Assembly: GCA_028386065.3 (NCBI GenBank)
Contig: JAKUCV010005512.1
Location: 7,680-71,679 of the forward strand
Length of the DNA stretch: 64,000 nt
Source of the DNA: Turnera subulata
Taxonomy: Eukaryota; Streptophyta; Magnoliopsida; Malpighiales; Passifloraceae
Direction of reading: 5' to 3'
The notes under the pieces are model-generated. The model was not told the origin of the DNA, did no database searches, and was given only the letters and a program-made list of their open reading frames with translations. A program made the translations under genes and the position numbers. This document shows positions 57,520 through 64,000 of the stretch, in pieces. Position 1 is the first letter of the stretch. Each line of letters begins with the position of its first letter.

Positions 57520-58850
57520 AGGTTAGGATTTGGATTAGATTCTTGTTCTTCTCATCTTATTTCTCTATTCTCTTCTCATCCTCTCGAATCTTCAATTTTC
57601 ATTGTACCGTGAATTCCAGCTCTCCCTTTAAGAGCTTGGTTTATCAATAGACTCCCATCTTTACTCCCCTGTTCTTGTTCTTTTATTCATAAATTGCAGC
57701 ACTCACTTTATTGGTGCTTTCATTGACTCTCTACATCGATGGCAGAGAGCACTTGTTATATGCTTTTGGAGGCATCGATTCAAGCCATCACTGAATCACA
57801 GAATCAATTGCGTAAGGAGGTTGATGGTATTAGAGAGACACTTAAGCAGGTTGTAGACAGTTATCGATGTTTGTCATGGCTGAACCTCAATCCTCGCTTG
57901 ATATTGCCCTTTCTGGAGATAAATCTACCCTTCCCACAGATTCTATTCTTGATTATGGCCTTTCTGACTTCAATAAACCCACTCTCCAAGAGTTTTCATA
58001 TTTTCATAAACACAAACACTTGGTGGGCGAGGATTCTTTCCCTGCAGTTGTCCAGCATAATCCGTCTAACGATTTTGAGTGCTTCGAGGGTCATCTAGCT
58101 CAGTTGCAGCAAACCACCACCACTGAGGTCGCATTTACCAAACCTATTGAGCTAGCAGATGTGTTTGATTTGGCTCATGTACATGAGCACCGTATAACTT
58201 TGGGACAAGATCTTGTAAACCCAGTCGTGGGTACCTTTCCATCTCCATTGCCCAGGTCTGAATCAATCCCCTTAATTGTTTCATTGTTCTTTACTTTCCC
58301 TTGCAATTTCCCTACACTACAGCGGCTTCCCTTTCAAAAACTCCTTGTTACCGTTGCTCCAAAGAGAGCCCAAAGATTGTAAGGATTCTATTACACTTGT
58401 CATGAAAAGTACAACCACAATCCTAGGTGGCGAGCTCTACTTGAATTTCTTTTTCTTCTAGATGATGGTGATCCATTGGCTTCATCGGAACTGGAGCCAC
58501 TAGCTTCCTCTTCTATTGTGGTTCTTAGCGCTTTTGGGCTAAACAAAGGACCAGATCAATTTGATATTTCTTATAATATAGTGGCAGGCAGCTGTTCTAT
58601 TAGCGTCAATGGTTATCCTATTTCTACATTACTCAACGAGGCTAACACCTGTCAATTTGTGCACACCCATACTATAACCTTGTTGCAACTTATTGCCGCA
58701 CAACTTCTTAATTTCTTACTCTTTGTTGGAAGAGGGAAACAATTGTCTTATATTGACACTATAGAGCAGGTTTTCATTTCTATTGGCTATTTTCTATTAC
58801 CAATTCAAGGACTGGACATGAAGTAGCAGTTGCAACGGCAGAGGTGTGAT
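57520..58850 (+). mobile_element. Probable Ty3/Gypsy retrotransposon relic (gag and protease parts)
   Basis: ATTGGTGCTTTCATTGACTC just before ATG 57739 is wording common between LTR and gag in plant Gypsy elements. The gag-like start 'MLLEASIQAITESQNQLRKEVDGIRETLKQ' is followed after a frameshift by 'SSLDIALSGDKSTLPT', and later by a protease-like stretch 'VVLSAFGLNKGPDQFDISYNIVAG' (about 58518). Several frameshifts are evident. The assignment rests on layout and weak motifs. Confidence 0.5.
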
Positions 58851-59420
58851 TGTCAGCGACGGCAGCGGCAGTGACGACGGAGACGGCGATGGCGATGGCG
58901 CCGTTCATTGTCAAGCCTTGCTTGTGGGTAGGGATCCTATATTGGGTTCTCACACTCTGTTGGGTGGTTTTCAAAAGGGGAATTTCATCGGTGGCGCTGG
59001 CCATTAATCGGAGGAGTACTGAAGTGCCTTCAACGACACGAACATGTCTAGCAAGACAAGCAGAATGTGCGATTGGTATTAACCAATCAATCACTATTCT
59101 GCCCAAAAAAATCTATATTCCATGGTGCGGCCAAGCCCGAGAAGTTGGCGCCATCGTTTTGAACCTCCCCTTCTCATTTGGTTCTGCTAGTAATCCATTT
59201 CCGTTTTTACTCAGTCCTTATAACTTGATAATGGGCTGTAATATTTTATTTTTAGAACATTTGAGAGGCAATGGAGCTCACTCCATCCTCAATTTCTATT
59301 ATGTCTTCGAACCTCATGTATGTCTATTTTGGTCTTACCCGGAATTCATCCTGGGAAAGAATTATGAATGGAAAAATGATATGTTCCGGAAAAAAAAATA
59401 TATTGGTAATTAAGTCTTCG
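58851..59420. other. Unassigned segment
   Basis: Starts with a GC-rich run of GGC/GAC triplets (58855-58905), unlike its neighbours, inside a 187-codon plus-strand frame (58850-59413). No family is recognised. It may belong to the Gypsy relic. Confidence 0.4.
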
Positions 59421-59811
59421 TGATATGCAGCTAAATTAAATTGACTTCTTCTTGGCACCAACTAAGCAAGAAACTTTCTGCGTAATACATTACGAAACAT
59501 CCTGAAAAATACCTTGAACTTTCTGTTGATAAATCCACCAAATCTGCGAGAAGTAGCAGATTTTTCAGGCTAAGGAAAAATACCCATGACCTGTTCCTCC
59601 GCCAAATCTGGCTATTAACCAATCTTATCGATAGAATAGCATGGATATGTTTCGGGAAAAAGTAAAATAAAATCTGCGAATGTAACTAATATGACGAAAT
59701 AACACCCAATTCAATTCACATATAGTACCTACCTAAACCGCAAATAATAACCATAAATTCTATCCATCCCATCAAAACCATATGCTGGTATTGTAAGCCT
59801 TGGGAACTGCC

Positions 59812-59818
59812 TATAAAT
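59812..59818 (+). promoter_or_regulatory. TATA box of unit U4
   Basis: TGCCTATAAATTCAGTCAGC, 236 bp upstream of the hairpin. Confidence 0.6.
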
Positions 59819-60047
59819 TCAGTCAGCCTCTTCCTAGATGCATATACTATAAGCTTACACACACTGGAAAGGAAGAAAGAAAAAAAAAAAAAAAACTCCA
59901 TATATCCCTTGTCAGTATCATTTCCTTGAGAATCAAAAATATTTTTGTAGTCTTCCTTCTCCTTGTTTCGGCTACTGTAGCAGACATGGCACAAGAAGAA
60001 GAACCATATCCAAAGTATCAATATGTCTTGGCCACTGAAGAAAAAAT

Positions 60048-60204
60048 GAAATCCCCTTCCTCTTCGGCCATACACCATGAATTGTGGATATCTTATAGCG
60101 GTCTTGCTTTCCTCAAAGATTTCAGGAAAGAAAGAAAGAAAGCAAGACCCCTATAAGAAACTAAAGAATTCATGGTTACGGCCCAACAAGTGGGATGTGA
60201 TTTC
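60048..60204 (+). ncRNA. Candidate microRNA precursor hairpin H4
   Basis: 5' arm GAAATCCCCTTCCTCTTCGG ... TCTTATAGCGGTCTTGC (60091-60107). 3' arm GCAAGACCCCTATAAGA (60142-60158) ... GTGGGATGTGATTTC. The reverse complement of the 3' arm aligns with the 5' arm over about 66 nt at roughly three quarters identity, including ACCATGAATT in both. Confidence 0.65.
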
Positions 60205-60724
60205 AATTAGAAGAAGGTGCCAATCCCAAGGAAGGATTCCATGATGATGCTTTTTTGCTGAACTGCTCTGACCGTTGGATCTACGTTCGTTGTTGATTTG
60301 GATTTCTGGGCTTTGACGAGTCTCCCTCCGCTTCCCAATTGTTTGGAACTTTTATGGCCCGATGAAGCTAACTGTCTGCCCATATTGATTTCCCGTTCAG
60401 TTCAGTATTTTATGGTGATAACAACTCCGCGAGTCCTATACCTTTTCTCGAAATCTCATTTGAGTCTTAAAAAAAAAACGCTTTGAGTCCTATAACATTT
60501 TAAAAGAACACCAAACGAATCTCCGTCCATATTTCCGTCAAATTTTTTGCTAACTTGGCCATTACCTGATTACGTAGAAAATAATTAGTAAAAAAAACAA
60601 TTACGTGGAAAATAAGATAAATAAAATAAAAGAAATAGGACTGGCGGAGTTGTTATCCCGTACTTTATGGGTTAAAAAAGTAGGCGAAGTTGGGCTTCAC
60701 AATCAAAGCCTGTTAATGAAGCCA

Positions 60725-61045
60725 TGTGTTCGGATTGTGGGTGTTGCTAGTTCCACTAAACCTGTTCCACAGCATCCTCTGTGTATTTCTGTGAACCTGT
60801 TGTGTCAACACAAACTTGAGCTACAGATAACTAGTACATGTAGTGGTTCAAGTTTATTGAAGGTTTCTAGGCAGCGCGCAGAAGTCCTAGGTGTACCCAT
60901 ATTAATAAATTAAGTAGGCCAATACCTCCTATGTGGCAAATGCTATGCCATTTATCTTACCATAGTTCTGTGGATGATTAATCATGTCCATCAAAGGGTC
61001 ATAAATGTTGGCGTAGACAATTCTGCTCCTGCAAGGGATTTCGGA
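60725..61045 (-). pseudogene. GDSL-lipase relic R4 (exon 2 end, intron 2, exon 3 start)
   Basis: On the minus strand, 61045-60963 matches exon 2 ('RIVYANIYDPLMDMINHPQNYG'), the middle matches intron 2, and about 60810-60725 matches exon 3 ('FTEIHRGCCGTGLVEL'). It is inverted relative to the intact gene. The rest of the gene is missing. Confidence 0.88.
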
Positions 61046-62084
61046 TAGCATCAGCTACCTTATTACACCTATAAGTATAACCATGATTGAACTCAGTGAA
61101 TGACAAAGATAAAAGCAAAATATCCTGTTAAAGGAGACCCAATTCTGAATATTTGGATCGTTGATCCTTGATAGCTTGAATAAGCTCCAGACTTTCAGAT
61201 TCCAACATTTCTTGGATTTTTACACCAACAGGATAGTACAATGAGTTTAATTACCAAAAAAATAATAACAAAAAGAATGCTTCACATCCGTTGGTTTCTT
61301 CCTTTTTTCTTCATTATCTCCATGAACTCTCTAATTTCTTCATGTTTCCTTGATACGTAAAAGAAAATGCAGAATCGAGAGAGAAATTGCAGAATGCAGG
61401 GCATTGTGCTTGCTAGTTGGTAGGTTCTGCCACTATCTCCCATCACCACCTGACGCCTATTTAAAATGATGAAATCGGAAATATTTGTCACGTTTAGAAG
61501 ATGGAAGATACAGCAAAAATGTTCAAATGATTGCATGAGCTGCTCATGGTATAAAGCTATATTCTTAAAGCTCGGTAGGGACAACAAAATGTAGGAGTAA
61601 CTTCATTAATGACAAGAGACAGATACATGCATTGCATACGCTGTGAAGGGATGGGAAATCATCTAACTAGCTTCTAATTAGTAAGTACAGTAGTGAGTGC
61701 CAACTTCTGAACATTCAGAGATGGAAATTGGCAGAGGTTTTAAGCACCAATGTAGATCCTTTTCACTCTCTGATACATAGATGTACAACAACAAATACTT
61801 ATAAGTTGTCCTTTGCCGGCCCGGGAGTCTATAATTGTGGTAGAACTTGTTTAATAAGGGTATGGAACAGGTACTTGTACGCACCCTCAGTTGGATGGAT
61901 GGCATGCCATTCTGTTGCTGTGACTACTTTTGGTTCTAAGGTTGATTTCTTTCGGAGTGTCACACTTTGGGTTAATTAGAGTGGTTTTGCACGTATAGGA
62001 ATGATACGCAATAAACAGTACAAAAGATCAAGCTAAAATTGGAGTCAGAACTAACAAAAACTAGATACAATTAACAAAAAAATT
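61046..62084. other. Interval between GDSL relic R4 and unit U5
   Basis: About 1 kb with no supported gene. Short frames on both strands (61282-61587 -, 61728-61979 +) have no family signature. Confidence 0.5.
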
Positions 62085-62103
62085 CACGAAGACAACGTTA
62101 ATT

Positions 62104-62252
62104 GAAAACACATCCCACTTCGCCCGTAACCCTGAATGCTTAATATCTTATAACGCTCCTGCTTTCTTTCTTTGCTGTAAGCTTTGAGCAAAGCAAGACC
62201 GCTATAAGATATCAACAATCCACGGCCTTTGGCCGAAGAGGAAGGGGATCTC
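62104..62252 (-). ncRNA. Candidate microRNA precursor hairpin H5
   Basis: On the minus strand, 5' arm GAGATCCCCTTCCTCTTCGG ... TCTTATAGCGGTCTTGC. 3' arm GCAGGAGCGTTATAAGA, in which two changes from H2 (A to G, C to T) convert pairs to wobbles but keep the stem. Loop about 25 nt. Confidence 0.6.
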
Positions 62253-62432
62253 ATTCATTTTTCTTGGATGGCGAAACGAACAGATGATACTTTAAGTGTG
62301 GTTCTCGTGCGATGTTTGCCGTAGCCGAAACGAGGAGCTAGACTACAAAAATCTCTAATTTTCAAGCTTTTTTTTTTTCTTTCTTCCTTCCCAGGTTTAT
62401 AGTATATGCATAAGGAAGATCATGCCGACTGA

Positions 62433-62439
62433 TTTTATA
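62433..62439 (-). promoter_or_regulatory. TATA box of unit U5
   Basis: Minus strand CAGCCTATAAAATCAGTCGG, about 190 bp upstream of hairpin H5. Confidence 0.6.
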
Positions 62440-62814
62440 GGCTGTCCAAGGCTTACAAATACCAGCATATGGTAATAGCCAGATTTGGCGGAGGACCACA
62501 GTTAACCATATTCCCATGGTATTTGTTCCTTTTTACAAGCTTCCTTAGCCACAAAATTCTGCTCCTTCGCAGAATTGGTGAATTTATCAACGGCTCTGGC
62601 TCAAAGGCATATGTTCTTTATTTACTTATTTGTCGAGAGTTTTTTTTGATAAGTCGTCCAATTTTTAATAAAGATAGAGATAAGGGTTTGTTGGATATGG
62701 AATATGTGACTTTGATACCGTAAATAATACGTAATTAAGTTTATTAGTTTGTTTAAACTAAAAAATAGTACTAGGACTATATGTGTTAGTTGGTTATTAA
62801 CCTGTTTAAGTAGT

Positions 62815-63065
62815 GTGTAGACCAATACCTCATATGTGGCATATGCTATGCCATTTAGCTTATCATAGTTCTGTGGGTGATTAATCGTGTCCATTGATTG
62901 GTCATAAATGTCTGCTTTCTAGAAGTGATTTTGTAGGTTGGTTTATAGTGGCATAGCATATGCCACTTAATTTATTTATTAATCTGGCTATACCAAAGAC
63001 TTCTGCTACTTTGGAAGCTTTAATAAACTTGAACCTCTACATGTACTAGCTAGTTATCAGTAATT
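62815..63065. pseudogene. GDSL-lipase relic R5/R6, inverted junction
   Basis: 62815-62930 is exon 2 end and intron 2 on the minus strand (CATAGTTCTGTGGGTGATTA). From about 62944 intron 2 sequence resumes on the plus strand (GGCATAGCATATGCCACTTA ... CAAAGACTTCTGCTAC). The two halves meet head to head near 62940, between U5 and U6. Confidence 0.8.
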
Positions 63066-63397
63066 TATGATTAGTCCTGTTCGGGTTGAGACCGAAACTG
63101 TTGAAGTCAGAAATGATTTTTTTTATCAGGATTCAAGCATAGAGACTGGAAATTCACTATTCAAAAAAACTTAAAGAAATTTTGAGCAGATTTTCACTGT
63201 TGACCAAAAATAAAGAAAACATGCCTTGTGCCGTTGATAAATCCACCAAATCTTGGAAGGAGCAGATTTTTCTGGCTAAGGAAGCGCATGTAAATTAAGG
63301 AACAAATACCATGGGGATATGGTTAACTGTTCCGCCGCCAAATCTGGCTATCATCAAATCAAAACCATATGCTGGTATTGTAAGCCTTTGGATAGCC

Positions 63398-63404
63398 TAT
63401 AAAA
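63398..63404 (+). promoter_or_regulatory. TATA box of unit U6
   Basis: TAGCCTATAAAATCAGCCAG, about 270 bp upstream of hairpin H6 (an insert lies between). Confidence 0.6.
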
Positions 63405-63668
63405 TCAGCCAGCTTCTTCTTAGATGCATATACTATAAGCTTACATATACCTCACAAGGATGACGCATCGGGCCACGGAAAAGATTAGTTCGGTAGTCGA
63501 CTCGGATACTCTTTTATTATAAAAAAAAACTTACACAGGGAAGGAAAAAAGAAAAAAAAATGTTCGAAAATGAGAGAGATGATTTTTGTAGTCTTCCTCC
63601 TCTTTGTTTCGGCTACAGCAGCAAACATGGCACAAAGTATCAATATCTGTTGGCCACTCAAGAAAAAT

Positions 63669-63817
63669 GAAATCTCCTTCCCCTTGGGCCAAAGCCCATG
63701 GATGGTGGATATCTTATAGTGGTCTTGCTTTCCTCAAAGCAGCGTACTGGAAAGAAAGCAATAGCGCTATAAGAAATTAAAGAATTCATGGTTACGGCCC
63801 AAGTGGGATGTGATTTC
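63669..63817 (+). ncRNA. Candidate microRNA precursor hairpin H6
   Basis: 5' arm GAAATCTCCTTCCCCTTGGG ... TCTTATAGTGGTCTTGC (63712-63728). 3' arm GCAATAGCGCTATAAGA ... GTGGGATGTGATTTC. One base differs from the consensus 5' arm. Loop about 20 nt. Confidence 0.6.
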
Positions 63818-63914
63818 AATTACAATTTACAAAGAAGGATTCTCTGATGCTTTATTGCTGAACTGCTCTGGGGGAAAGTAACGTTGTCTTCGTGAATCTT
63901 TTTTCTGTGAACTG

Positions 63915-64000
63915 AAATACAATTTAATACCCTCATTAAAAAAGTTCTACCTCAATTATGGACTCCCGGGCCAGCTAAGAACTTGTAAGCAAGCATTTGT
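63915..64000 (+). pseudogene. GDSL-lipase relic R7 (exon 3 end), truncated by window edge
   Basis: ACCCTCATTAAAAAAGTTCT, ACCTCAATTATGGACTCCCG and AGCTAAGAACTTGTAAGC match the 3' end of the intact gene (33835-33925) and relic R2. By the pattern of the cluster a minus-strand TNL 3' end would be expected just beyond the window. Confidence 0.8.

Larger units (their letters stand above)
59515..60290 (+). repeat. Unit U4 (plus strand)
   Basis: Palindrome (59530-59562, imperfect), GCCAAATCTGGC at 59594, TATA box 59812-59818 and hairpin H4. A small frame downstream of TATA encodes 'FVVFLLLVSATVADMAQEEEPYPKYQYVL', a signal-peptide-like stretch; U6 has a related one (see findings). Confidence 0.8.
62085..62640 (-). 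repeat. Unit U5 (minus strand)
   Basis: On the minus strand: GCCGTTGATAAATTCACC, imperfect palindrome (about 62550-62582), GCCAAATCTGGC (62481-62492), TATA 62433-62439 and hairpin H5. It is head-to-head with U6 across a GDSL relic. Confidence 0.8.
63075..63890 (+). repeat. Unit U6 (plus strand)
   Basis: GACCGAAACTGTTGAAGTC (63090), imperfect palindrome (63242-63273), GCCAAATCTGGC (63340), TATA 63398-63404, a small A-rich insert (about 63460-63550) and hairpin H6. A frame from about 63569 encodes 'MREMIFVVFLLFVSATAANM', a signal-peptide-like start, stopping inside the hairpin. Confidence 0.8.

Noticed and set aside
58851..59413. 187-codon frame starting in GC-rich repeats as a gene.
   Set aside because: It begins in simple triplet repeats, has no recognisable domain and lies next to a Gypsy relic.
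40495..63817. The hairpins as members of miR482/2118.
   Set aside because: The arm sequence does not resemble the miR482/2118 core; only the neighbourhood of NBS-LRR genes is suggestive.

Overview
The window is plant nuclear DNA from a eudicot. Genes have GT-AG introns, intergenic DNA is AT-rich and full of transposon remains, and there are TIR-NBS-LRR (TNL) resistance genes, a class missing from grasses. I cannot name the species from the sequence.

Layout. 1-5.0 kb: the 3' end of a Copia-type LTR retrotransposon, an F-box pseudogene split by a solo LTR of the same family, and a ~0.5-kb direct repeat. 5.6-13.5 kb: two tandem three-exon CHX cation/H+ antiporter genes with the same intron positions; the second has lost two residues thought essential for transport. 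17.4-17.9 kb: an intronless DUF4228/PADRE gene on the minus strand. 19.9-26.0 kb: an essentially full-length LINE on the minus strand with a perfect 16-bp target-site duplication; ORF1 is open and ORF2 is broken. 26.0-32.5 kb: gene-poor DNA. 32.5-33.9 kb: an intact GDSL esterase/lipase gene.

34-64 kb is a resistance-gene cluster built by repeated, partly inverted duplication of a module: GDSL lipase (+), TNL (-), and a non-coding unit I call U. Present are one intact five-exon TNL (A), one TNL broken by a 4-nt TIR deletion (B), an LRR-only relic (C), and a TIR exon whose NBS part was lost at the edge of a degenerate Copia element (D). At least six GDSL-lipase relics mark the duplications.

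The U units (six copies, both strands) are the most unusual feature. Each has a conserved palindrome and a TATA box. In five copies a ~150-nt inverted-repeat hairpin follows 190-270 bp downstream. One hairpin arm is conserved better than the other, as expected for a microRNA precursor family amplified inside a resistance-gene cluster. I do not recognise the family.

Exon borders were set by hand from splice consensus, reading frame and comparison between paralogues inside the window. No database search was possible.
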